From positions 1 to 57,398 of the forward strand of contig DFBX01000115.1 in NCBI GenBank assembly GCA_002366795.1: a DNA stretch of 57,398 nucleotides, written 5' to 3'. Below, piece after piece: positions 24,347 to 32,946 of this stretch. The notes beneath the pieces were generated by a model. The model worked only from the letters and a program-made list of their open reading frames with translations, was not told the origin of the DNA and ran no database searches. How positions within the stretch are numbered: the first letter of the stretch is position 1; each line of letters starts with the position of its first letter. Made by a program: the position numbers and the translations under genes. The DNA is from Rhodobacteraceae bacterium UBA3069. GTDB taxonomy: Bacteria > Pseudomonadota > Alphaproteobacteria > Rhodobacterales > Rhodobacteraceae.

Positions 24347-25267
24347 TCAGACCTTGAGGTTCGGAATGATCTGTTTTTTGCGGGACATGATGCCCGGCAG
24401 GACCACGGTGTCGCCGGTCACGGTGACGTCAAAGCTTTTCTCGGCTACGGATTTCACCACGTCGTTCTGCACGAACAGGGTGGCTTCTTCGTTCAGGATG
24501 TCCACGACGAACAGCAGAACGTGGTCAACGCCGTCTTCCTTAGCCACGTCCACCATCGAATTCAGCAGGCTGTCCTTGCGGTCCAGCACGATTTTCGGCG
24601 CGGTGGTTTCCAGAACGGAGACGCGGAATTTCACGCCGTCCACGGCGAATTCCTTGCTGTCCATGCGGATCAGTTCGGCATCGGAAAATGCCGAGATGTC
24701 GGATTTCGCTTCGAACATTTCCGATGCATAGGCCGACAGGTCCAGGTTCAGCTCGCCCGCCAGTTTTTCGGCCAGGGCACGGTCCTGATCGGTGGTGGTG
24801 GGGCTGCGGAATTCCAGCGTGTCGGACAGGATGCAGGAAAGCATCGCGCCCTTGATATTGTCGGGCATCTTGTCAGCATTGTCGCCCATCAGATTGTGCA
24901 TGATGGTGGCGGTGCAGGCCAGCGGCTTGATGGTGATGTCGATCGGACCCTTGGTTTCCAGCCCGCCGACCAGCTTGTGGTGGTCGATGATCTGGATCAC
25001 GTCCGCATCGTTGATGGATGCGGGCAGCTCGGCCGGGTTGTTGGTGTCGACGATGACGACCTGATCGTCTGCGGTCACGTCGCTGATGATCTCGGGCTGG
25101 TCAAAGCCCCACTTGCCCAGAACAAACGCCGCTTCGGTGTTCGGCTCGCCCAGCAGTTTCGCTTCGGCGGGGGTGCCGCGGATTTCGCTCAGATACCAGG
25201 CCCAGATGAGGGGAGAGCCGGTGGAGTCGGTGTCAGGGGATTTGTGGCCAAAAACCTTGATCGTCAT
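24347..25267 (-). CDS. ppaC: Manganese-dependent inorganic pyrophosphatase (family II)
   Basis: Hydrolyses pyrophosphate to phosphate, driving biosynthesis. The 306-residue DHH-family protein opens with GHKSPDTDS (metal-binding His and two Asp). It has VDTNN and the DHHK motif at about residue 95, plus a C-terminal DHHA2 domain with RKKQ near the end, which binds substrate. Family II enzymes are Mn/Co-activated and unrelated to the common Ppa. It is monocistronic and divergent from the DUF2161 gene, with 152 bases between starts. Confidence 0.95.
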   Translation of the reverse strand: MTIKVFGHKSPDTDSTGSPLIWAWYLSEIRGTPAEAKLLGEPNTEAAFVLGKWGFDQPEIISDVTADDQVVIVDTNNPAELPASINDADVIQIIDHHKLVGGLETKGPIDITIKPLACTATIMHNLMGDNADKMPDNIKGAMLSCILSDTLEFRSPTTTDQDRALAEKLAGELNLDLSAYASEMFEAKSDISAFSDAELIRMDSKEFAVDGVKFRVSVLETTAPKIVLDRKDSLLNSMVDVAKEDGVDHVLLFVVDILNEEATLFVQNDVVKSVAEKSFDVTVTGDTVVLPGIMSRKKQIIPNLKV

Positions 25268-25419
25268 TGCTATGTCCTTCGCATCGAATGGGGCGGTTTC
25301 GCGGGCCTTATAGGCAGGCGGGCCTCGCTTGTCACGCCCCCAGTGACCGTGTTTTGCTGCGTTGCGGCATTTCTACCTGCGCGCTTGGGTGTGGCGGCGG
25401 TTTGCCGTATGACGTCGGC

Positions 25420-26127
25420 ATGGGAAAACCGAACGAAACCGAGCTGTATCCGCCGATCAAAGCCTTCCTCGAGGCGCAGGGCTTTGCCGTGAAGGGAGAG
25501 GTCGGCGCGGCAGATGTGATGGCGCTGCGCGGCGACGAAGATCCGCTGCTGGTCGAATTGAAATCCGGCTTTTCCCTGACGCTTTTGCAACAGGCGGTGG
25601 CGCGGCAAACGGTATCCGACTGCGTTTACGTGGCCGTGCCGCGCTGGACCGGCAAGGCGGGGTATCGCGCGTTCAAGGGCAACCTTGGCCTGTGCAAACG
25701 GCTGGGGCTGGGGGTGTTCACGGTGCGAATGGCGGATGGGCTGGTGGAATTGCACCACGAGCCGCGCCCGTTCCAGCCGCGCAAGAACGCGCGGCGGCGC
25801 GCGTCGCTGATTGCCGAATTCAAGGCGCGCGAGGGCGATCCGAACCTTGGCGGCGCACCTGCCACGGCAGGCCGGATGACCGCCTATCGGCAGGATGCGC
25901 AGCGCTGCGCCGATTATCTGGCGCAGGCGGGACATGCCAGCGGGGCCGAGATCAAGAGCGAGGCGGGCGTTGCCCGCGCCACGGCGATCATGGCGGCCAA
26001 TCACTATGGCTGGTTCGTGCGGCAGAAGCGCGGGGTTTACGCCCTGACCGAAGCAGGGCAGGCCGCGCGCGGCAATGGCGCGGCACCGCTGCAGAGGACA
26101 GGAAAGGGCAAAGGGAAGGTGGGTTGA
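25420..26127 (+). CDS. DUF2161 protein, PD-(D/E)xK nuclease-like
   Basis: A 235-residue protein. Residues of about 20-50 give GEVGAADVMALRGDEDPLLVELKSG, with Asp then ExK spaced as in PD-(D/E)xK nucleases. The family (DUF2161) is listed by some resources as a putative phosphodiesterase. The middle is Arg-rich (PRKNARRRAS). The C-terminal part (about 150-215) looks like a winged-helix module. No nuclease partner, methylase or mobile gene is next to it. Its TGA stop (26125-26127) is inside palindromic repeat copy C, so its last residues may derive from the repeat. Confidence 0.75.
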   Translation: MGKPNETELYPPIKAFLEAQGFAVKGEVGAADVMALRGDEDPLLVELKSGFSLTLLQQAVARQTVSDCVYVAVPRWTGKAGYRAFKGNLGLCKRLGLGVFTVRMADGLVELHHEPRPFQPRKNARRRASLIAEFKAREGDPNLGGAPATAGRMTAYRQDAQRCADYLAQAGHASGAEIKSEAGVARATAIMAANHYGWFVRQKRGVYALTEAGQAARGNGAAPLQRTGKGKGKVG

Positions 26128-26179
26128 AAACCCACCCTACGGATCACGGCTGGCGTAGGGTGGGTTTGCAACCCACCGC
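26116..26179. repeat. Double-palindrome repeat, copy C
   Basis: Units at 26116-26140 and 26155-26179, inverted relative to each other, belong to the same family as 872-939 and 19170-19243. The CCTAC/GTAGG tails face inward. It lies between convergent DUF2161 and TraB genes. The first unit overlaps the last codons and the stop of the DUF2161 gene. Confidence 0.87.
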
Positions 26180-26194
26180 CCGCAAGCGCGCGCC

Positions 26195-27184
26195 TTAGCG
26201 CGTCGCAAAGGGCAGGCGCTTTACCTCGAACCCCTGTTCGGCCAGCAGATTCAGCAGGCCCGCCTCGCCGGGCAGGTGGCCTGCGCCTACGGCGACGAAT
26301 GCCTCTTTGCCGCCGATTTCCGCCACAAGCTTTTGGGACCATGCGCGGTTGCGGTCCTGCAACAGGGGTTTTTCCATTATGGCAAATTCTTCGGCGGTGA
26401 ACCCCGCCTTGAGGCTTTCCATCTTCATGTATTCCCACAGGCGGGCGATGTCCTGATCTAGGTAGCGTTGCAGCAGGGTGTGGGTCAGGTCGTCAGCCTG
26501 GTCGATATAGGCGAAGGAGGCGCGCAGCATCTCGATCTGTTCGTCCTGTGGCATGTTGTCGATCATGCCCAGCATTGTGCGCCAATCCTCCAGCGATTGC
26601 GCCTTTTCGGCGGCGTGGTTGTTGATCAGAACGTCAATTCCGGGCTGATCCATAAGCCCGCTGCGGATCACACAGGGGCCGAGGGACAGGAGCATAGACC
26701 CGAAGAAGGGTTTGAACTTGGCCGCCATGAATCCGGGAATGGCGCGGTCTGCCATTGCCTCTGAATAGGTTTGCCAATCCTCCGGGCCAAGCTGGTCGAT
26801 CAGGGTCGGGCCTTGGGTGATGAACATCAATTCCGGTTCTGACGCCATGGCGCGTTTGGCCTGATCCATGTCATCGCCGCCGGTTTCCAGATAGACGATG
26901 CCTGCGTGGTCGATAAGCGGGGTAAGCGCGGCCAGGTGTGCCGCTGTCAGGTCATGGCGGAAATGGTAGGTGCCAAAGATGGTGATGCCGGTGTCGCCTT
27001 TTTGCGCGCGCCACAGCAGCCCCGAAGGATAGGGTGTGGCGGCGACGCGCGTGGCCAGTTCCGCCGCCTCGGCTTGGGTCAGGTCCGCCATCAGGTCTGT
27101 GCCTTCGCACAGGGCAAGCGCCTTGTCGGGAAGGCATGCGAGGGTGGCGGCGGCAAGGGCGAGGGACAAAAGAACAGAGCGCAT
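26195..27184 (-). CDS. TraB/GumN-family protein
   Basis: A 329-residue exported protein. The signal peptide is residues 1-24 (RSVLLSLALAAATLACLP). The two diagnostic metal-site motifs of the TraB/TIKI fold are present: FGTYHFRH (GTxH) near residue 70 and VGAGHLPGEAGL (GxxH) near the C-terminus. Eukaryotic TIKI members are metalloproteases, but bacterial roles are unproven. ATG 27184 has AGGAAAGG upstream. It converges on the DUF2161 gene and is divergent from groESL. Confidence 0.88.
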   Translation of the reverse strand: MRSVLLSLALAAATLACLPDKALALCEGTDLMADLTQAEAAELATRVAATPYPSGLLWRAQKGDTGITIFGTYHFRHDLTAAHLAALTPLIDHAGIVYLETGGDDMDQAKRAMASEPELMFITQGPTLIDQLGPEDWQTYSEAMADRAIPGFMAAKFKPFFGSMLLSLGPCVIRSGLMDQPGIDVLINNHAAEKAQSLEDWRTMLGMIDNMPQDEQIEMLRASFAYIDQADDLTHTLLQRYLDQDIARLWEYMKMESLKAGFTAEEFAIMEKPLLQDRNRAWSQKLVAEIGGKEAFVAVGAGHLPGEAGLLNLLAEQGFEVKRLPFATR

Positions 27185-27319
27185 GAAGGGCCTTTCCTGA
27201 GGATCGAAACCAGTGGCGCGCAGGCTATCCGCTTGGGTTGGTGGCGACAAGCGCGGCGGCTGGTTCATCCTTGCTTAACCATGGTCCGACAAAGCTGCCA
27301 AAAATTTTGCGAAGCGTTG

Positions 27320-27348
27320 TTGACTCATCTTCGGACGGTCCTTAGCTA
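27320..27348 (+). promoter_or_regulatory. groESL promoter (housekeeping type)
   Basis: TTGACT (27320-27325), 17 bases, TAGCTA (27343-27348). It lies just before the CIRCE operator, so HrcA bound at CIRCE would block start or elongation. Confidence 0.7.
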
Positions 27349-27355
27349 TGCGCCG

Positions 27356-27382
27356 TTAGCACTCGAACAAAGTGAGTGCTAA
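27356..27382. promoter_or_regulatory. CIRCE operator for HrcA
   Basis: TTAGCACTC, nine bases, GAGTGCTAA: a perfect match to the CIRCE consensus. It lies 56 bases before groES. HrcA repression of groESL is the established role of this site. Confidence 0.97.
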
Positions 27383-27437
27383 TGGTCCCGATCCGCGGGG
27401 CCAATAGGGAGAAACTTTGAGTCAAGGAGCCTCGAAG

Positions 27438-27725
27438 ATGGCATTTACACCGCTTCACGACCGCGTTCTGGTCCGCCGCGTAGAAAGCGACGAGAAAACC
27501 AAGGGTGGTCTGATCATCCCCGATAGCGCAAAAGAAAAACCCGCCGAAGGCCTGATCGTGGCCGTTGGCGCCGGTGCCCGTGACGAAGATGGCGACCGTA
27601 TCGCCATGGATGTTAAAGAGGGCGATAAAGTGCTGTTCGGCAAGTGGTCCGGCACCGAGATCACGCTGGAAGGCGAAGAGCTGCTGATCATGAAGGAATC
27701 CGACATCATGGGCATCATCGGCTGA
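27438..27725 (+). CDS. groES: Co-chaperonin GroES
   Basis: Lid of the GroEL folding chamber, 95 residues, in the cytoplasm. The mobile loop region EKTKGGLIIPDSAKEKPAEG and the C-terminal EELLIMKESDIMGII are typical. ATG 27438 has AAGGAG upstream; an upstream in-frame TTG at 27417 is not needed. First gene of groESL; 68 bases separate it from groEL. Confidence 0.97.
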   Translation: MAFTPLHDRVLVRRVESDEKTKGGLIIPDSAKEKPAEGLIVAVGAGARDEDGDRIAMDVKEGDKVLFGKWSGTEITLEGEELLIMKESDIMGIIG

Positions 27726-27793
27726 GGCATCGCGCCACGCAGCTGATCCCTTGATCGCATTCCAATAGAAACACTAGTTCAGGAGAGACACAT

Positions 27794-29443
27794 ATGTCTG
27801 CCAAGGACGTCAAATTCGATACCGATGCCCGCAACCGTATGCTCAAGGGTGTCAACATCCTTGCCGACGCGGTGAAAGTTACACTGGGCCCCAAGGGCCG
27901 CAACGTCGTGCTGGATAAATCCTTCGGCGCGCCCCGTATCACCAAGGACGGTGTGTCGGTGGCCAAGGAAATCGAACTGGAAGACAAGTTCGAAAACATG
28001 GGCGCGCAGATGGTGAAAGAAGTCGCCAGCCGCACCAATGACGAAGCCGGCGACGGCACCACGACCGCGACTGTTCTGGCCCAAGCCATCGTCAAAGAAG
28101 GCATGAAATCGGTTGCCGCTGACATGAACCCGATGGACCTGAAGCGCGGCATCAATCTGGCAACTGCCAAAGTCGTTGAAGCGATCAAAGCCGCCTCGCG
28201 CCCTGTCAACGACAGCGCCGAAGTTGCTCAGGTCGGCACCATCTCGGCCAACGGCGAAGTCGAAATCGGTCGTCAGATCGCAGACGCGATGCAGAAAGTC
28301 GGCAACGAGGGTGTGATCACTGTCGAAGAGAACAAGGGTCTGGAAACAGAGACCACTGTTGTTGAAGGCATGCAGTTCGATCGCGGTTACCTGTCGCCTT
28401 ACTTCGTGACCAACCCCGACAAGATGATTGCAGATATGGAAGACTGCATGATCTTGCTGCACGAGAAGAAACTCTCGTCGCTGCAGCCGATGGTTCCGCT
28501 GCTGGAATCGGTTATCCAGTCGCAAAAGCCGCTGCTGATCATTGCCGAAGATGTTGAGGGCGAAGCCCTGGCAACTCTGGTTGTGAACAAGCTGCGTGGC
28601 GGTCTGAAAATCGCTGCTGTCAAAGCACCGGGCTTCGGCGATCGCCGCAAGGCCATGCTGCAGGACATCGCCATTCTGACCGGTGGTCAGGTGATCAGCG
28701 AAGATCTGGGCATGAAGCTTGAGTCCGTGACCATGGACATGCTGGGTTCGGCCAAGAAAATCACCATCACCAAAGACGAGACAACCATCGTTGACGGCGC
28801 TGGCGACAAAGCCGAGATCGAAGCACGTGTTGCTCAGATCCGCACGCAGGTTGAAGAAACCACGTCGGATTATGACCGTGAGAAGCTGCAAGAGCGCGTG
28901 GCCAAACTGGCCGGTGGTGTTGCTGTCATCCGCGTTGGCGGCATGACCGAAGTTGAAGTCAAAGAGCGCAAAGACCGCGTTGACGATGCCCTGAACGCGA
29001 CCCGTGCGGCCGTGCAGGAAGGTATCGTTGTAGGTGGTGGTGTTGCTCTGGTTCAGGCTGCCAAGGCCCTTGACGGTCTGACAGGCATCAACAGCGACCA
29101 GAACGCCGGTATCACCATCGTGCGTAAAGCCATCGAAGCGCCGCTGCGTCAGATCGCTGAAAACGCCGGTGTGGACGGTGCGGTTGTGGCTGGCAAGGTC
29201 CGCGAATCGACCGACCTGACCTTTGGCTTCAACGCCCAGACCGAAGAATATGGCGACATGTTCAAATTCGGCGTGATCGACCCCGCCAAAGTGGTGCGCA
29301 CCGCGCTGGAAGATGCAGCATCTGTTGCCGGTCTGCTGATCACCACCGAAGCTATGGTTGCCGACAAACCGTCGAAAGACGGCGGTGCCGGTGGCGGCAT
29401 GCCCGACATGGGTGGCATGGGAGGCATGGGCGGCATGATGTAA
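27794..29443 (+). CDS. groEL: Chaperonin GroEL
   Basis: ATP-driven folding chamber subunit, 549 residues. DGTTTATVLAQ (ATP-binding site), the apical domain and the Gly/Met C-terminal tail (GGMGGMGGMM) are all present. AGGAGAG precedes the ATG. Strong codon bias fits high expression. Controlled with groES by CIRCE, and followed by a terminator at 29469-29496. It is the only groEL copy in the window. Confidence 0.98.
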   Translation: MSAKDVKFDTDARNRMLKGVNILADAVKVTLGPKGRNVVLDKSFGAPRITKDGVSVAKEIELEDKFENMGAQMVKEVASRTNDEAGDGTTTATVLAQAIVKEGMKSVAADMNPMDLKRGINLATAKVVEAIKAASRPVNDSAEVAQVGTISANGEVEIGRQIADAMQKVGNEGVITVEENKGLETETTVVEGMQFDRGYLSPYFVTNPDKMIADMEDCMILLHEKKLSSLQPMVPLLESVIQSQKPLLIIAEDVEGEALATLVVNKLRGGLKIAAVKAPGFGDRRKAMLQDIAILTGGQVISEDLGMKLESVTMDMLGSAKKITITKDETTIVDGAGDKAEIEARVAQIRTQVEETTSDYDREKLQERVAKLAGGVAVIRVGGMTEVEVKERKDRVDDALNATRAAVQEGIVVGGGVALVQAAKALDGLTGINSDQNAGITIVRKAIEAPLRQIAENAGVDGAVVAGKVRESTDLTFGFNAQTEEYGDMFKFGVIDPAKVVRTALEDAASVAGLLITTEAMVADKPSKDGGAGGGMPDMGGMGGMGGMM

Positions 29444-29468
29444 GTCACGCCCTGCTTGTCAGGACTTT

Positions 29469-29496
29469 GAGGGTCGCCTTCGGGCGGCCCTCTTTT
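29469..29496 (+). terminator. Terminator of groESL
   Basis: GAGGGTCGCC - TTCG - GGCGGCCCTC followed by TTTT; a ten-base stem with one mismatch. Confidence 0.88.
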
Positions 29497-29577
29497 CGTT
29501 TTGGGGGTGCGACCTGGCAGTGCGGCCTTGCGGCCGCGCTGGTTTTCGGGATGCGCGGCGCGGCGATGTCAGGCCTG

Positions 29578-29913
29578 TCAGCCCTGCGCGAGTTTCACGG
29601 GCGCGCCATGCGGCGTGGAGAGGTATGCCTTTTCCCAACGGACTTTCATGTGTTCGACCGCTTCGGATGTCGCCAGGTCGCGCGCGGCGGCGAGGGACTC
29701 CAGCGTGGCGAGCCATGCGTTATAGTAATCGTCCGATCCGTCCTGCGGGCGTTCCGCACCGCGGCGGGCCAGTTCCGCGCCGAAATGTTCCGTCCATTCG
29801 GGCCATGTGAAGGCGCCCTTATCCGACAGGGCGACGGTCAGTGCAAAGACCTGTGCGTGCCATGGGGCGTCGAAGCGGGGGCTGTCTTGGCGGGAGGGGA
29901 TGGGGATGGTCAT
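29578..29913 (-). CDS. Nitrile hydratase accessory protein (beta-like N-terminal fragment)
   Basis: A 111-residue protein related to the N-terminal half of the nitrile hydratase beta subunit: FDAPWHAQVFALTVALSDKGAFTWPEWTEHFG parallels the beta-subunit helices. Such small proteins act as activators that help insert metal into the alpha subunit (P14K/NhlE type). Its ATG overlaps the nthB stop (ATGA), so the order is alpha, beta, activator. The stop is 135 bases from the convergent groEL stop. Confidence 0.8.
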   Translation of the reverse strand: MTIPIPSRQDSPRFDAPWHAQVFALTVALSDKGAFTWPEWTEHFGAELARRGAERPQDGSDDYYNAWLATLESLAAARDLATSEAVEHMKVRWEKAYLSTPHGAPVKLAQG

Positions 29914-30584
29914 GTGGCCTTCAGGTATGGTTCGAACGCGTCCAGCGCCACCTCGTCCTCGGGGTGTTCGGGGGCCAGCCACAGATCGCGCGCCTTGACC
30001 GTGACGGTATAGAGATATTGCGGATCCTCGCCCAGCCCGTGCGCGTTGGCATCGGGAAAAACATGCGCCCCGTGGCAGCGGATCACGGTGCCGGTGGCGC
30101 CCGACATATAGCCGGGCAGGCGGGTGTGGCCGCCGGGAACGCTGGTGTGGCGAGCGCGCATCAGGCAGACGGTGTCGCCGGGTTTGAAGCGCGGGGCCGG
30201 GCCTTGGCGCGTGGTGGGGCCGCCGCGTTTCAGCGTGGAGGCAACGGCATCGGCGGTCAGCTTGCGGTCTGTCAGCGCGGCGGGCGCTGGGCCGTCTGCG
30301 TGGCCCGCAGCCAGTTCGGCGCGGGTCAGAACGCCGGTCTCGGCCAGCAGGTCGGCCAGCGCGCTGATCCATTTCTCGTAATAGGAAAAACGGCTGTAAT
30401 CGCGCGGGGAGAGCCGCTCGCGCGCGTGGCGCGAGGTGTCGAGGTTCCATTGCCCCAAGCTGCCCGTGGCCAGGGTCACTGCCAGCGCGCGCGCGTGCCA
30501 GTCCTGCGCGAAAACCGGTGTGCCATCGGAATCGCGCATCACGGTGCCATCCCCGAATCGCCCGCCCATGTCGTGAATGCGCAT
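29910..30584 (-). CDS. nthB: Nitrile hydratase subunit beta
   Basis: Structural subunit of nitrile hydratase, which hydrates nitriles to amides; 224 residues. It begins MRIHDMGGRFGDGTV (compare the MDGIHDTGG start of the family). The C-terminal SH3-like barrel has RFKPGDTVCLMRARHTSVPGGHTRLPGYMSG, in which the HTR-PGY segment contacts the alpha-subunit metal site. ATG 30584 overlaps the nthA stop (ATGA). The length is close to usual. Confidence 0.92.
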   Translation of the reverse strand: MRIHDMGGRFGDGTVMRDSDGTPVFAQDWHARALAVTLATGSLGQWNLDTSRHARERLSPRDYSRFSYYEKWISALADLLAETGVLTRAELAAGHADGPAPAALTDRKLTADAVASTLKRGGPTTRQGPAPRFKPGDTVCLMRARHTSVPGGHTRLPGYMSGATGTVIRCHGAHVFPDANAHGLGEDPQYLYTVTVKARDLWLAPEHPEDEVALDAFEPYLKAT

Positions 30585-31234
30585 CACGCGTCCCTTGCCG
30601 ATAGGGGCAGGCCGGTGCCGACCATCGAATCGCGGGTGACGAGCGGGAGGAGCTGTTCGGCGCTCCACCCTTCGGTGCCTTCGGGGCGCATGGGCAGGAT
30701 GAGGTAGCGCACCTCGGCCGTGCTGTCCCAGACGCGGACGGCTTGCTCCGCCGGAAGGGTCAGGCCGAATTCGGCCAGAACCGCGCGTGGCTCGCGCACG
30801 GCGCGGGCGCGGTAGGCATCGGATTTATACCATGCGGGGGGGATGCCCAGTAGGGTCCAAGGGTAGCAGGAACAAAGCGTGCAGACGACCATGTTATGCC
30901 GCTGGGGCGTGTTTTCGACCACCACCACATGTTCGCCTTGCCGGCCGGTCAGGCCCATGCCATCCAGCACCGCATCGGCATTGTTCAGTAGGGCGGTGCG
31001 AAAATCGGGGTCGGCCCATGCGCGGGCGACTACGCGCGCGCCTTCCTGCGGGCCGACCTTGTGGGCGTAGGTGTCGATGATCGCGTCCAGGGCGGCGGGG
31101 TCGATCAGCCCTTTCTCGGTCAGGATGGTTTCAAGGGCGCGCACCCGCAGTGCCGGATCGGGCGGCAAAAGCGCATGGGCGTGATCATGGTCGTGGTCGT
31201 GATGGTCATGTGGCATGGAGGTAGAATGGCGCAT
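30584..31234 (-). CDS. nthA: Nitrile hydratase subunit alpha, cobalt type
   Basis: Catalytic subunit, 216 residues. The metal-binding claw VCTLCSCYPW carries Thr between the first two Cys (CTLCSC), which in this family marks non-corrin cobalt enzymes; iron types have CSLCSC. Residues 8-20 are a His/Asp run (PHDHHDHDHDHAHA) that may hold metal. The start at 31234 or at Met7 (31216) is open. An amidase and a cobalt transporter (NhlF) are not adjacent, so amide use must be coded elsewhere. Confidence 0.94.
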   Translation of the reverse strand: MRHSTSMPHDHHDHDHDHAHALLPPDPALRVRALETILTEKGLIDPAALDAIIDTYAHKVGPQEGARVVARAWADPDFRTALLNNADAVLDGMGLTGRQGEHVVVVENTPQRHNMVVCTLCSCYPWTLLGIPPAWYKSDAYRARAVREPRAVLAEFGLTLPAEQAVRVWDSTAEVRYLILPMRPEGTEGWSAEQLLPLVTRDSMVGTGLPLSARDA

Positions 31235-31323
31235 ACCGGCGCCTTCGTCACGCGCGGATTCAGTTTGCGGAACCGATTAAGGGGAAAATTGCCGAAATCT
31301 GGCAGGGAAGCGGGGCAGGGTGC

Positions 31324-31352
31324 TTGACGGGGCGGGTGATTCCGCCTAATGA
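31324..31352 (+). promoter_or_regulatory. rpmB promoter
   Basis: TTGACG (31324-31329), 17 bases, TAATGA (31347-31352), about 100 bases before rpmB. Good spacing and motifs. Confidence 0.6.
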
Positions 31353-31454
31353 CCGCAAACGGAATTCGGGGCGCGGCCTGTGGCGGTGCCCCTATGTGTT
31401 GATAAAGCGGGCCGGGGCAACCCTGCGACCGCCACACCAGACGAGGATGAACCC

Positions 31455-31745
31455 ATGTCGCGCCGCTGCGAACTGACCGGAAAAGGCCCGATGACTGGCA
31501 ATAATGTCAGCCATGCCAACAACAAGACCCGTCGCCGGTTTTTGCCGAACCTGAACGACGTGACCCTGCAATCCGAAACGCTGAACCGTGGCATCAAGCT
31601 GCGCATCTCGGCGGCTGCCCTGCGCACGGTGGACCACCGTGGCGGTCTGGACAAGTTCCTGGCCAAGGCGAAAGACACCGAGCTGTCGGCCTCTGCGTTG
31701 AAAGTAAAAAAAGAGATCGCGAAAGCCCAAGCGGCCAACGCCTGA
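31455..31745 (+). CDS. rpmB: 50S ribosomal protein L28
   Basis: A 96-residue ribosomal protein. SRRCELTGKGPMTGNNVSHANNKTRRRF is the usual L28 N-terminus. It lacks paired Cys zinc ligands (a Cys-minus form). ATG 31455 is preceded by ACGAGGATG. Monocistronic: it has its own promoter and terminator. Confidence 0.97.
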   Translation: MSRRCELTGKGPMTGNNVSHANNKTRRRFLPNLNDVTLQSETLNRGIKLRISAAALRTVDHRGGLDKFLAKAKDTELSASALKVKKEIAKAQAANA

Positions 31746-31768
31746 TCCTTTCGGACCTGTTTGGAAAG

Positions 31769-31800
31769 ACCCCGCTGGGCAGTGCCACGCGGGGTTTTTT
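31769..31800 (+). terminator. Terminator of rpmB
   Basis: CCCCGC ... GCGGGG around an inner TGG/CCA extension, followed by T6. Confidence 0.88.
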
Positions 31801-31880
31801 CGTGTTCTGCATGAGCGGGGCTTTGCCCCTGCGCAATTTGTCGCTTTTCAATCGGGGTGCGACGGGCCTATATCGAACCC

Positions 31881-32231
31881 ATGACGCGGCTACGCTCTTC
31901 TGTGTCGGCGCTTTTGCTGGCCTTTATCCTGGTCTTTACCGGTCAGTCCATGGCGCTTGCCCGCTTCATGTCCTCGCCCTCGGGCGAGATGGTGCTTTGC
32001 ACGGGGACCGGTCCCCTCGCCATTCAGGTGGATGACGAGGGCAACCCGGTCGGTCCTGCGCATATATGTCCGGATTGCGCGCTGAGTTTCTTTGCCGCCG
32101 TGGGCCATGTTCCCGATATGCCTGTGCGTCCTTTGGTCGTGTCGGATTTGGTTCATGTAGAGGCAGGGCAGCAGGCCTCCTCGTCAGGGGCCGTGCGTGC
32201 AACCGCGCGCGGGCCGCCACTGGCGGCGTGA
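31881..32231 (+). CDS. Small exported DUF2946-like protein
   Basis: A 116-residue protein with a signal or anchor segment at residues 8-28 (SALLLAFILVFTGQSMALA). HICPDCALSFF near residue 65 resembles the Cys-pair motif of DUF2946 proteins, which often accompany copper or cobalt handling genes. The tail is low-complexity and ends GPPLAA. The gene lies 70 bases before the PCuAC copper chaperone in the same direction, so a joint role in copper delivery is likely but inferred. Confidence 0.65.
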   Translation: MTRLRSSVSALLLAFILVFTGQSMALARFMSSPSGEMVLCTGTGPLAIQVDDEGNPVGPAHICPDCALSFFAAVGHVPDMPVRPLVVSDLVHVEAGQQASSSGAVRATARGPPLAA

Positions 32232-32301
32232 TCTACCCGATCACCCTTCCAGCACACTGATCTAACCTGACATTTTTCACCTGACAGAAGGAGAGGACCG
32301 C

Positions 32302-32832
32302 ATGTCCCTCAAATCCACCGTTTTCGCGGCACTGACCGCCACCGCTTTCGCCCTTCCCGCCTTTGCAGCCGATGACGTGACGAAGGGCGATCTGATGATC
32401 CATGACCCTTACGCGCGCGTGTCGTCGATGATGTCGAAATCGGGCGCGGCCTTCATGATGATCCACAACAAGGGCACCGAGGCCGATCACTTGGTTTCTG
32501 CCGCGTCCCCCGTGGCCGAACGGGTCGAATTGCACACCCATAAGGAAGACGCCAACGGCGTGATGCGGATGCTGCATGTCGAAGAAGGGTTCGACGTGCC
32601 GGCGGACGGCCAACTGGCCATGCAGCGCGGCGGGCACCACGTGATGTTCCTTGGTCTGAAGCAAGAGCTGAAGCAGGGCGATATCGTGCCCGTGACCCTG
32701 ACCTTTGAAAAAGCTGGTGACGTGCTGGTCAACGTGCCCGTCGATCTGGAGCGCAAGCCGATGAAGGGCATGCAGCACGGCAAGATGGACCATTCGAAAA
32801 TGGATCATGGCAAGATGAAGATGTCGGACTGA
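32302..32832 (+). CDS. PCuAC-type periplasmic copper chaperone
   Basis: A 176-residue periplasmic protein that carries Cu(I), usually to cytochrome c oxidase. The signal peptide is residues 1-23 (ending FAA). The copper site pattern is visible: VELHTHKEDANGVMRM and, about 22 residues on, RGGHHVMF (H...M...HxM). The C-terminal tail is rich in Met and His (GMQHGKMDHSKMDHGKMKM), a second copper-binding tail seen in some members. GAAGGAGAGG precedes the ATG. Confidence 0.9.
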   Translation: MSLKSTVFAALTATAFALPAFAADDVTKGDLMIHDPYARVSSMMSKSGAAFMMIHNKGTEADHLVSAASPVAERVELHTHKEDANGVMRMLHVEEGFDVPADGQLAMQRGGHHVMFLGLKQELKQGDIVPVTLTFEKAGDVLVNVPVDLERKPMKGMQHGKMDHSKMDHGKMKMSD

Positions 32833-32900
32833 TCCTTGCGCGCCCCTGTTGATGGGAGCACGCTCCGCCTCGGGCAGCTTTGCTGCCTTCGCCGGATCGT

Positions 32901-32930
32901 CAGCCGGGCCCTTACAGGGCTCGGCTGTTT
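32901..32930 (+). terminator. Terminator after the copper chaperone gene
   Basis: CAGCCGGGCCCT - TAC - AGGGCTCGGCTG followed by TTTG. The twelve-base stem has one mismatch. The T run is short. Confidence 0.6.
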
Positions 32931-32946
32931 GCATTCTGACAGGTGG

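Noticed and set aside
29578..30584. A single long minus-strand gene of 290 codons
   Set aside because: Two real frames (nthB and the accessory gene) explain it better, each with family sequence and an ATGA overlap.
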